Source: an uncultured Collinsella sp.
GTDB taxonomy: Bacteria > Actinomycetota > Coriobacteriia > Coriobacteriales > Coriobacteriaceae
Assembly (NCBI GenBank): GCA_900548265.1
Contig: URKG01000007.1
Coordinates: forward strand, 30,891-94,890
Direction: 5' to 3'
Length of the DNA stretch: 64,000 bases
Part shown: positions 27,382-34,530 of the stretch, piece by piece
Position numbering within the stretch: the first letter of the stretch is position 1
How the letters are laid out: the number at the start of each line of letters is the position of its first letter
Notes under the pieces: model-generated
What the model was told of the DNA's origin: nothing
The model's input: only the letters and a program-made list of their open reading frames with translations
Databases searched by the model: none
Program-made: the position numbers and the translations under genes

Positions 27382-27423
27382 ATCGTCTGGCGTGAACGGT
27401 ATCATCGGGTTGATTGAATGCAT

Positions 27424-27450
27424 GGGGCGGCGCTTAGCGTCGCCTCGTTT
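27424..27450 (+). terminator. Probable terminator after folA
   Basis: A 10-bp GC-rich stem (27424-27433 with 27437-27446, two G-T pairs, 3-base loop) is followed by GTTT. The T tract is short, so strength is uncertain. Confidence 0.5.
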
Positions 27451-27490
27451 GGTATAGATGTGCTGTAAAGAAGGGTGCGGGCTGGCTGCT

Positions 27491-28405
27491 ATGATTGATG
27501 CCGTTGAGGTTCTGCGAATTGATTCGCTCGAGGACGAGCGGCTCGATGCCTACGTGCGACTGACCGAGCGTGAGCTTCGCTGCGTGCTGGAGCCGCAGAA
27601 GGGCATTTTTATCGCTGAGAGTGCCAAGGTCATCGAGCGTGCGGTTCGCGCCGGATATGAGCCGGTGAGCTTTCTTTTGGGCGAGCGCTGGCTCGACCAG
27701 ATGATGCCGCTGTTTGACCAGCTTGTCGTGCGCGAGGGAGCGGGTCCGGTTCCCGTGTTCGTGGCCTCCATGGAGCTCATGGAGCAGTTGACGGGCTTTA
27801 ACGTGACGCGCGGCGCGCTGGCGGCGTTCCGTCGCCCGCGTCAGATTCCGGTTGATGAGTTCTTGGGCGGCGTCGTCGAGGCGGCGGGGGACCGTCCGGT
27901 GCGCGTGTGCGTGCTTGAGGGTATTGTTGATCACACCAATGTTGGCGCGATTTTCCGCTCGGCTGCCGCATTGAACGTTGACGGTATTTTGGTCAGCCCG
28001 ACGTGCTGCGACCCGCTGTACCGTCGCTCGGCCCGCGTGAGCATGGGCACGGTGTTTCAAGTGCCGTGGACGCGCATTGGCAGCGAGGCTCGTGTGTGGC
28101 CGCATGATGGCCTGAGCGCGCTGCACGATGCCGGTTTTTCGTGTGCCGCTATGGCGTTGACGGACGATTCCGTTTCGCTTGATGATCCTGTGCTGCAGAA
28201 GATTGATCGCTTGGCGATTTTTATGGGCACCGAGGGTGCCGGCTTGGGCGCCAAGACCATTGCCGGCTGTGACCACGCGGTGCGCATTCCGATGGCGCAC
28301 GGGGTCGATTCGCTCAACGTGGCCGCGGCGAGCGCCGTCGCCTTTTGGCAGCTATGCCCGCACGTGAGCAATGGGTATCACTACCAGCCGGGTTTGTATC
28401 ACTAG
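27491..28405 (+). CDS. TrmH/SpoU-family RNA 2'-O-methyltransferase
   Basis: SPOUT-class methyltransferase of about 304 residues. The C-terminal SPOUT knot is clear: LEGIVDHTNVGAIFRSAAAL (motif 1, with catalytic Asn and Arg), FMGTEGAGLGAKTI (motif 2) and VRIPMAHGVDSLNVAAASAV (motif 3). The N-terminal part contains an RNA-binding L30e-like substrate domain (EPQKGIFIAESAKVIERAV). Whether it acts on rRNA or tRNA cannot be decided from sequence. The start is uncertain: ATG at 27491 is chosen because TATAGAT at 27453-27459 looks like a -10 element overlapping the other candidate ATG at 27458. Confidence 0.85.
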   Translation: MIDAVEVLRIDSLEDERLDAYVRLTERELRCVLEPQKGIFIAESAKVIERAVRAGYEPVSFLLGERWLDQMMPLFDQLVVREGAGPVPVFVASMELMEQLTGFNVTRGALAAFRRPRQIPVDEFLGGVVEAAGDRPVRVCVLEGIVDHTNVGAIFRSAAALNVDGILVSPTCCDPLYRRSARVSMGTVFQVPWTRIGSEARVWPHDGLSALHDAGFSCAAMALTDDSVSLDDPVLQKIDRLAIFMGTEGAGLGAKTIAGCDHAVRIPMAHGVDSLNVAAASAVAFWQLCPHVSNGYHYQPGLYH

Positions 28406-28530
28406 GCAGTTATTCCGCACCGTGCTCTAATTCGAGGTGTTTCGGTCGCTGCCAGTCGGTGCTAAGCTGGTTTTGGCTTTGGTTTTAAATTGCTGTTTTG
28501 CTGTTTGACGTATGCGTGTGGGGAGGGCGT

Positions 28531-29880
28531 GTGGCTACGAAATCTACGGCTATCGATGTTACGCAAGGTGTCATTTGGCGGCAATTGCTGTCGCTGTGCG
28601 TTCCCATCTTTTTTAGTTCGTTTTTTCAGCAGGCCTACACGCTAATCGGCACCTATATCGTCGGTCAGTTTGGCGGCAAGCTCGCACTGGGTGGCATTTA
28701 AGCCACGATGGTGCTCACCGAGCTCTGCATTGGCTTTTGCGTTGGCGTCGGCGCCGGCTGCGCGGTCATTACCGGTCAGTATTTTGGCCAGCACGATGAT
28801 GAGCGACTGAGTCGTTCGGTCCATACCGCCATGACGCTCGCGCTGGTGGGCGGTATCGTTTTCTCGATTCTTGGCATAGTGTTCGTTGAGCCCATGCTGG
28901 TGCTTATGAACACGCCGCATGAACTATTGGCCGAGGGCGTGGCCTATGCTCGCTGTTATTTTGCCGCGATGGTTGCGGCACTGCTGCTTAATATGGGAAC
29001 CGCACTGCTGCGTGCCGTGGGCGACACGCGCGGCCCCGCTGTGATCATTGCCTCTGGCTGCCTGGTTAACGTGGTGCTGGATATCATCTTTGTCGCTGTG
29101 TTGCATATGGAGGCGCTGGGCTGCGGCATCGCAGTGGCGCTGACCATTTGCTCCAATGCAACGATGATCGTGTTGCGCATGATGCGCGCTCCGGGCGCAT
29201 GGCGTCTTTCGCTGTCTAAGCTCGGCATCGATCGCGGTATTTGCAAGAGTATGATCTCGTGTGGTCTGCCGCTTGGCTTTCAGTCTGCTGCGTATTCGAT
29301 TTCCAATGTTTTGATTCAGGTGTCGGTCAACTCGTTTGGTGCCGATGTCACCACGGCGTGGGGTCTTTCGGGCCGCTTAGATGGCATTGTCTGGATGGTT
29401 ACCGAGGCGCTCGGCGTGTCGATCACCACGTTCTCGGCACAGAACTTTGGCGCGCGCAACTATGAGCGCATGCGCAAGGGCTACCATACGTCGCTCGTGC
29501 TGTCGTTTATGCTCATTGGTGGCCTGTCTGCCGTGCTGCTGGTGTTCTCGGGTCCGTTGTCGCGTCTGTTTGTCGACGATGTTTCGATTTCGGCGTACAC
29601 CACGACGATTCTTCATTTCATCGCGCCGTTCTACGCGATCTTCTCGATTATCGAAAACGCGTCGGGCTCCATTCGCGGTGCCGGTGTGAGCTTGCAGCCC
29701 ATGCTGCTCACGATTTTTGGCACTGTCGTGCTCAGGGTGATCTGGGTGTTTGCGATTATGCCGTTCAATCCGTCGCTTGAGCACCTGCTGCTGGTTTACC
29801 CCGTAACCTGGGTAATCACCGCCATGATGTTCACCGTCTACCATCTCAGCGGCAACTGGCTCGGCCGCGCCACCGCCTAG
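28531..29880 (+). pseudogene. MATE family multidrug efflux transporter, interrupted by in-frame TAA
   Basis: The GTG at 28531 (GGGAGG just upstream) to 29880 gives 449 codons, the normal length of a 12-helix MATE/DinF drug:cation antiporter. An ochre codon at 28699-28701 (codon 57) interrupts it, and the same frame continues without shift as TMVLTELCIGFCVGVGAG. MATE proteins usually carry GAIQAT or similar here, and a C-to-T change in CAA would restore GGIQAT. Downstream helices are intact, with conserved blocks GTALLRAVGDTRGP and NASGSIRGAG. An ATG at 28708 could allow a fragment lacking the first helix and a half. A recent nonsense mutation, a sequencing error or readthrough are all possible. 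Confidence 0.85.
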
Positions 29881-29902
29881 CCATTCGGGACGTCCCCAAT
29901 GG
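29881..29902. repeat. Palindromic GGGACGTCCC intergenic element
   Basis: CCATT-C-GGGACGTCCC-C-AATGG is a 22-base dyad with one mismatched pair. It lies exactly between the convergent stops of the MATE gene and the adenosyltransferase gene. The CGTCCCCAATG part matches 9594-9604. Confidence 0.6.
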
Positions 29903-30388
29903 CTAGTATTCGATGCCTTGGCGGGCTAGGAGTCCTTCGTCGAAGTAGTGTTTGATGGGGCGCATTTCGGTGACAAGGTCGGCGAGGTTCGCGAGGGGCA
30001 GCAAGCCCCGGCCGGTGAGCACGAGCTCCGTGGTGGCGGGCTTTATCGCGATCAGCGCTTCGACATCCTCGCGCGTCACGAAGCCGCGGCGCATGGCCTC
30101 GCCGAGTTCATCCAAAATCAGAACGTCGACCTGTGATATCTGCTCGCATGCGAGCTCCATGATCTGCGCGGCGCAAGCCTCGGGTGTGTCGCGGTCGGCT
30201 TGTACGATGCGTAGCCCTAAACGAGGTGCTGCATCATGTTCGGCGCAGTGCAGCTTCTTGGCAAACTGAAGCATGAGCACGTTAAGTCCATAGCCCGTGG
30301 CACGCAGCGCGAGCCCCAGCTCAGCCGTCGTCTTGCCCTTGCCGTCGCCCGTATAGATTTGAACCTTGCCGACTTCCAGTGATGCCAT
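29903..30388 (-). CDS. cobO: Cob(I)alamin adenosyltransferase (CobA/CobO/BtuR type)
   Basis: Transfers the adenosyl group from ATP to cob(I)alamin, making adenosylcobalamin. The inverted P-loop VQIYTGDGKGKTTAELGLALRA is near the N-terminus, VLILDELGEAMRRGFV is the Walker B region, and LVLTGRGLLPLANLADLVTEM closes the fold. At 161 residues it is slightly shorter than BtuR, as common in Gram-positive forms. No other cobalamin genes are nearby; it probably serves salvage or a B12-dependent enzyme elsewhere. The 77-base gap to ftsH holds divergent promoters. Confidence 0.92.
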   Translation of the reverse strand: MASLEVGKVQIYTGDGKGKTTAELGLALRATGYGLNVLMLQFAKKLHCAEHDAAPRLGLRIVQADRDTPEACAAQIMELACEQISQVDVLILDELGEAMRRGFVTREDVEALIAIKPATTELVLTGRGLLPLANLADLVTEMRPIKHYFDEGLLARQGIEY

Positions 30389-30465
30389 CTCTGTCTTTTC
30401 GTGCCCGGCGTCGGTTTATCGCCGTCCGGGTTGGGTATTCTAGAAAGCATTATCAACCCCAGTAG

Positions 30466-32373
30466 ATGGAGTTCAAGCAGATGGAGATGGATGACAACAA
30501 GCGTAGACGGAATATGATCCTCTACGTGCTCATCGCCTTCGTCGTCTACCTCGTGCTCTCGACCGTTCTGTTCCCCAACATCGGTCACACGCAGCAGATT
30601 ACGAAGACCGATTACTCGACGTTTGTCAAAGCGCTCGATAAGAAGAGTGTCGACAAGGTCGAGTACAACACGGACGATTACTCGATTTATTACACCAAGA
30701 AGGGCGAGGACGAGAACATCGCCTATAAGACGACCGGTGTGCCGAACGATGCGGGCTTTACCGATCGCGTGCTTGAGTCTGGCGCTTCGCTGGAGTCGGT
30801 CGTTCCCGATAAAAACTCGGGTTTGATGACCTACTACCTGCTTACGCTCATCCTTCCCATGGCGATTTTCTTCCTGATCGGCTGGTGGCTCAACCGCCGC
30901 ATGAAGAAGGCCATGGGTGATGACGGTCCTTCGATGAACTTTGGCGGCGGTGGCTTTGGCGGCGGTGGACTGGGCAAGTCCGGCGCGCGCGTGATCGCCT
31001 CCAAGGACGTGGGCGTGACCTTTAAGGATGTCGCCGGCCAGGAAGAGGCCAAGGAGTCCCTCAAGGAGGTCGTCGACTTTCTGGAGAAGCCCCAGCGCTA
31101 CGAGGAGATTGGCGCCAAGCTGCCGCGCGGTGCTCTCCTTGTTGGCCCTCCGGGTACCGGTAAGACCCTGCTAGCCAAGGCTGTTGCCGGCGAGGCTGGT
31201 GTTCCGTTCTTTAGCATTTCGGGTTCTGAGTTCGTCGAGATGTTCGTCGGCCGTGGCGCCGCCAAGGTGCGCGACCTGTTTAAGCAGGCCAAGGAAAAGG
31301 CCCCGTGCATTGTGTTTATCGACGAGATCGATACCATCGGCAAAAAGCGCGACGGCGGCGGCTTTAGCGGCAACGACGAGCGCGAGCAGACGCTCAATCA
31401 GTTGCTGACCGAGATGGATGGCTTCGATAACCACAAGGGTATCGTTGTCCTTGCCGCAACCAACCGCCCCGACAGTCTCGATCCCGCTCTACTGCGCCCC
31501 GGTCGTTTTGACCGCCGCATCCCCGTTGAGCTGCCCGATCTGACCGGCCGCAAGAACATCCTCGAGCTGCATGTCAAGAGCGTGAAGACCGAGCCGCCGA
31601 TCGACCTGACCGCGATTGCCCGCGCCACGCCCGGTGCCTCGGGCGCCGACCTGGCCAATATCATCAACGAGGGCGCCCTGCGCGCCGTTCGCGAGGGTCG
31701 CAAGCGTGCAACCCAGGACGACTTCGAGGAGTCGGTGGAGGTCGTCATTGCCGGCCAACAGCGTAAGTCCACGGTGCTGTCCGACCACGAGAAGCAGGTC
31801 GTTTCTTATCACGAGATCGGCCATGCCATCGTTGCCGCTCGCCAGAAGGGCTCTGCGCCGGTCACGAAGATCACCATCGTGCCGCGCACGAGCGGTGCTC
31901 TTGGTTATACCATGCAGGTCGAGGAGGACGAGCGCTTCCTGACGACGCGCCAGGAGGTCTTGGACAAGCTCGCTGTCTATTGCGGTGGCCGCGCAGCCGA
32001 GGAGCTCATCTTTGGAGAGATGACGACCGGCGCCGCCAACGACATCGAGCAGGCCACCAAGCTCGCCCGTAATATGGTGACGCGCTTTGGTATGTCCGAC
32101 GAGTTTGGCATGATGGCGCTCGGTACCGTGCAGAACGCGTATCTCAATCAGGACACGTCGCTCACCTGCGCCCCCGGTACGGCCGAGCGCGTGGACGCGA
32201 TTGTCGCCAAGCTGATCGAGGATGCGCACGACCGCGCCCTGCAGATCCTCAAGGAAAACAAGTTCAAGCTCCACGAGCTGGCTCGTTATCTGTACAAGAA
32301 GGAGACGATCACGGGCGAGGAGTTCATGAATCTCCTCACGCGCGAGAACCCGCTGATGCCCAAGCAGCAGTAA
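30466..32373 (+). CDS. ftsH: ATP-dependent zinc metalloprotease FtsH
   Basis: Membrane-anchored AAA protease degrading misfolded membrane proteins and short-lived regulators. Two transmembrane segments (about residues 17-37 and 122-142) enclose an extracytoplasmic domain. A Gly-rich linker precedes the AAA module: GPPGTGKTLLAKAVAGEAG (Walker A), CIVFIDEIDTIG (Walker B) and RPGRFDRRI (second region of homology). The protease has SYHEIGHAIVA (the HEXXH zinc site). 635 residues. The start at 30466 is tentative: ATGs at 30481 and 30487 are also possible. A -10-like TATTCT lies at 30437-30442. Confidence 0.95.
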   Translation: MEFKQMEMDDNKRRRNMILYVLIAFVVYLVLSTVLFPNIGHTQQITKTDYSTFVKALDKKSVDKVEYNTDDYSIYYTKKGEDENIAYKTTGVPNDAGFTDRVLESGASLESVVPDKNSGLMTYYLLTLILPMAIFFLIGWWLNRRMKKAMGDDGPSMNFGGGGFGGGGLGKSGARVIASKDVGVTFKDVAGQEEAKESLKEVVDFLEKPQRYEEIGAKLPRGALLVGPPGTGKTLLAKAVAGEAGVPFFSISGSEFVEMFVGRGAAKVRDLFKQAKEKAPCIVFIDEIDTIGKKRDGGGFSGNDEREQTLNQLLTEMDGFDNHKGIVVLAATNRPDSLDPALLRPGRFDRRIPVELPDLTGRKNILELHVKSVKTEPPIDLTAIARATPGASGADLANIINEGALRAVREGRKRATQDDFEESVEVVIAGQQRKSTVLSDHEKQVVSYHEIGHAIVAARQKGSAPVTKITIVPRTSGALGYTMQVEEDERFLTTRQEVLDKLAVYCGGRAAEELIFGEMTTGAANDIEQATKLARNMVTRFGMSDEFGMMALGTVQNAYLNQDTSLTCAPGTAERVDAIVAKLIEDAHDRALQILKENKFKLHELARYLYKKETITGEEFMNLLTRENPLMPKQQ

Positions 32374-32399
32374 CGCCGCGGCCGAGCCAGTAAACGCCG

Positions 32400-32437
32400 A
32401 CGCCCCATTTGAGCAGCTTTCTCAAATGGGGCGTTTT
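32400..32437 (+). terminator. Rho-independent terminator after ftsH
   Basis: ACGCCCCATTTGAG and CTCAAATGGGGCGT form a 14-bp perfect stem around a 7-base loop, followed by TTTTGC. Confidence 0.85.
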
Positions 32438-32454
32438 GCTTGAGAGGGATGGAA

Positions 32455-32910
32455 ATGAAGATCGTGGTGAGCGCCTGCTTGATGGGCGAGAGCTGCAAGT
32501 ATAACGGGCTCGATAACTACCACCGCGCGTTGGTCGAGGCTTGCGAGCGCACGGGGACCGAGGTCCTCCTCGTGTGCCCCGAGGTCTTTGGCGGCCTGCC
32601 CACGCCGCGCAAGCCGTCCGAGATTGTGAACGGCGAGGTTCGTACCTGCGAGGGCATCTCGGTTGATCGCGAATTTCGCCTGGGTGCCCAACGTGCGCTC
32701 GATATGTGCGAGCAGGCAGGCGGACCGGAAGAGATGGTCGCGTGCATCCTTCAGGACCGTAGCCCCTCGTGCGGTGCGGGTCACATCTACGACGGCACCT
32801 TTGGCGGTACGCTCACCGCGGGCAACGGTGTTTTCGTCGACCTGCTCCTGCGCCACGGCTACCGTGTGATCCCGGCAAGCGAGTTCGATCCCAGCATGTT
32901 GGAGCAATAA
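32455..32910 (+). CDS. DUF523 domain protein
   Basis: 151-residue member of DUF523, a widespread family without an assigned reaction. Conserved family motifs seen are VSACLMGESCKYNG (N-terminus), CPEVFGGLPTPRKPSEI, and ILQDRSPSCGAGHIYDGTF (the SPSCG motif). The conserved Cys residues suggest a thiol or metal site. The start at ATG 32455 has GAGAGGG six bases upstream; ATG 32449 and a TTG at 32440 are possible but less well placed. It is flanked by the ftsH terminator and a bidirectional hairpin, so it is likely a single-gene unit. Confidence 0.85.
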   Translation: MKIVVSACLMGESCKYNGLDNYHRALVEACERTGTEVLLVCPEVFGGLPTPRKPSEIVNGEVRTCEGISVDREFRLGAQRALDMCEQAGGPEEMVACILQDRSPSCGAGHIYDGTFGGTLTAGNGVFVDLLLRHGYRVIPASEFDPSMLEQ

Positions 32911-32951
32911 AAAACCACCACAAAGGTGCCTGTCCCCTTTGTGGTGGTTTT
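32911..32951. repeat. Intergenic hairpin repeat with GGGAC-type loop, copy A
   Basis: AAAACCACCACAAAGG (32911-32926) pairs perfectly over 16 bases with 32936-32951; the loop region reads TGCCTGTCC. It lies between the convergent DUF523 and dehydrogenase genes and can act as a terminator for both. Copy B, in inverse orientation, is at 40705-40745. Confidence 0.8.
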
Positions 32952-32960
32952 GGGTTAGAG

Positions 32961-34043
32961 CTAGAGCGTGTGGCCGTAGGCGTTGGCGGCTTTGATGGCG
33001 GCGGCGAACTTCTCGTCGGTGAAGGGCTCGGGGTTTCCCTGCTTCCACTCGTTTGTGGCGTGAGCATTTTCGCACAGGGCCGGGATATCGGCCTCGGAAA
33101 GTCCGACCTGCTCAAGCGTCACAGGCAGGCCCATCTGCTTGTTAAAGGCGGCGTAGCGCTCAAGGTTCTCGGTATCGCCCGTATAGGCAAACAGCACGAG
33201 CACGCCCAGGCTCACGACCTCGCCGTGCAGATAGGTTCCCTCACGCGGAATGCTGCACGTCGCATTGTAGAACGCGTGTGCCACGCTCGAGTTGTAGTAG
33301 TAATCGTTTTGGTTGGTCAGGTTTGAGACATAGCCCGTGTTGACCACGATGTCGAGCGCGATCTGCTTGACGGCTTCGCTCGACAGGTTCTTGCGTACGT
33401 CTTCAAGACCCTGGACGCCATAAGTAAACAGCGGCTCGGAGCAGGTGTGGGCGAGCGCCAGGCCAAGACCGGCGGTGTGCTCCAAATTACCGGCGCTCGT
33501 TGCGTACTCGACCTCGGGCTGCTTGGACAGGGCATCGCCCACGCCGGCCCAGAAGTACTTCGCCGGAGCCTCGGCGATGATCTTGGGGTTGATGAAGATG
33601 TGCGCCGGTCGGTTGGGGTACGAATAGCCCTCGAGCGAGCCGTCGTCGTTGTACACGACGGCAATGGCGGTCGCGGCGGAGCAGTTGGAACAGATCGTCG
33701 GGACAGTGAAGACGATCTTCTTGAGCTCGATGGCCGCCGTCTTGACGGTGTCGAGCGCCTTGCCGCCGCCGCAGGCGATAAGAACATCAGCCTCCTGGCA
33801 GGCAGGGGAGTTCACGACCTTGGCGATATTGGCACGCGTACTGTTGGTGCCATAGACGCGCGTCTCCAGGACCTCGACATCGGTACCTTCAAGTGCCGCC
33901 TCGATTCCCGGCAGCGCCGCAGCCAGGGCTCGCTTGCCGCCAATGATGGCGACTTTCTTCGCGCCGTACTCCGCCAGTGCAGTTGGCAGCTCGGTAAAGC
34001 AATCCTCGCCAACGGTGTAGTCGCTCATTCCAATCGTGCGCAT
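32961..34043 (-). CDS. Iron-containing alcohol dehydrogenase family protein (glycerol dehydrogenase-like)
   Basis: 360-residue NAD(P)-dependent group III dehydrogenase. ADVLIACGGGKALDTVKTAA is the cofactor-binding GGGxxxD motif. Metal ligands are likely the Asp in GVGDALSKQPE and the His residues in VAHAFYNAT and LHGEVVSLG. This layout fits the GldA-like subgroup, which includes glycerol and related diol or hydroxy-aldehyde dehydrogenases; the substrate cannot be fixed. AAGAAGG, five bases upstream, supports the start at 34043. It is monocistronic, ending at hairpin copy A. It is divergent from the ileS leader. Confidence 0.87.
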   Translation of the reverse strand: MRTIGMSDYTVGEDCFTELPTALAEYGAKKVAIIGGKRALAAALPGIEAALEGTDVEVLETRVYGTNSTRANIAKVVNSPACQEADVLIACGGGKALDTVKTAAIELKKIVFTVPTICSNCSAATAIAVVYNDDGSLEGYSYPNRPAHIFINPKIIAEAPAKYFWAGVGDALSKQPEVEYATSAGNLEHTAGLGLALAHTCSEPLFTYGVQGLEDVRKNLSSEAVKQIALDIVVNTGYVSNLTNQNDYYYNSSVAHAFYNATCSIPREGTYLHGEVVSLGVLVLFAYTGDTENLERYAAFNKQMGLPVTLEQVGLSEADIPALCENAHATNEWKQGNPEPFTDEKFAAAIKAANAYGHTL

Positions 34044-34175
34044 AGCAACCTTCTTTCGTTCGATAAAGTGCTTTCAGGTATTTTGCTCCTAGAGAAGGGC
34101 TGTAATAGCGAGAAATTTCGAACGTATAAAACCAGTGTTGAGGGTTTTTCGCCGGCGCGGAACGTGCTAGCATAC

Positions 34176-34487
34176 TCCGCATAAGCGTTGATGGGGACGA
34201 GTAGTCGGCCGTCCGCATGCTACAGAGAGCGGGGAGCGCTGAGAACCCGTGCATGCGACCGATGGAAATCACCCCGGAGCTGCGGTCCCAACGGACGTGC
34301 CGCGCAGGTTCGTCTTAGTAGACATCGCCGAGATGGTCGTCGATACAGGCCAGCCGAGTAACGGATGCGAGCGCGCGAATACGCGGGCGAGGGCATCTAA
34401 GCTGGGTGGTTAAGCGAAGAGCTTTTGCGGGCGTACAGCTCGTTTTGTGGCGCTTCGTCCCAGCTTGTAGGGACGGGCGCTTTTTTT
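34176..34487 (+). promoter_or_regulatory. T-box riboswitch controlling ileS (tRNA-Ile responsive)
   Basis: Leader RNA with T-box landmarks in order: GGGGACGAGTAG at 34192-34203 and CTACAGAGAGCGGGGAGCGC (the conserved AGAGAG-type region of stem I), a likely specifier ATC at 34268-34270 in GGAAATCACC, the T-box core GGGTGGTTAAGCG with TGGT at 34407-34410 that can pair with tRNA 3' ACCA, and an intrinsic terminator (34450-34461 with 34470-34480, one bulged T) followed by seven T. ATC is an isoleucine codon, matching the downstream ileS. Uncharged tRNA-Ile should favour antitermination. A -10-like TAGCAT is at 34168-34173. Confidence 0.9.
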
Positions 34488-34530
34488 GGTGCCCAACGGG
34501 CGTGCGCGCCCACGACATGAAAGGGGTACC

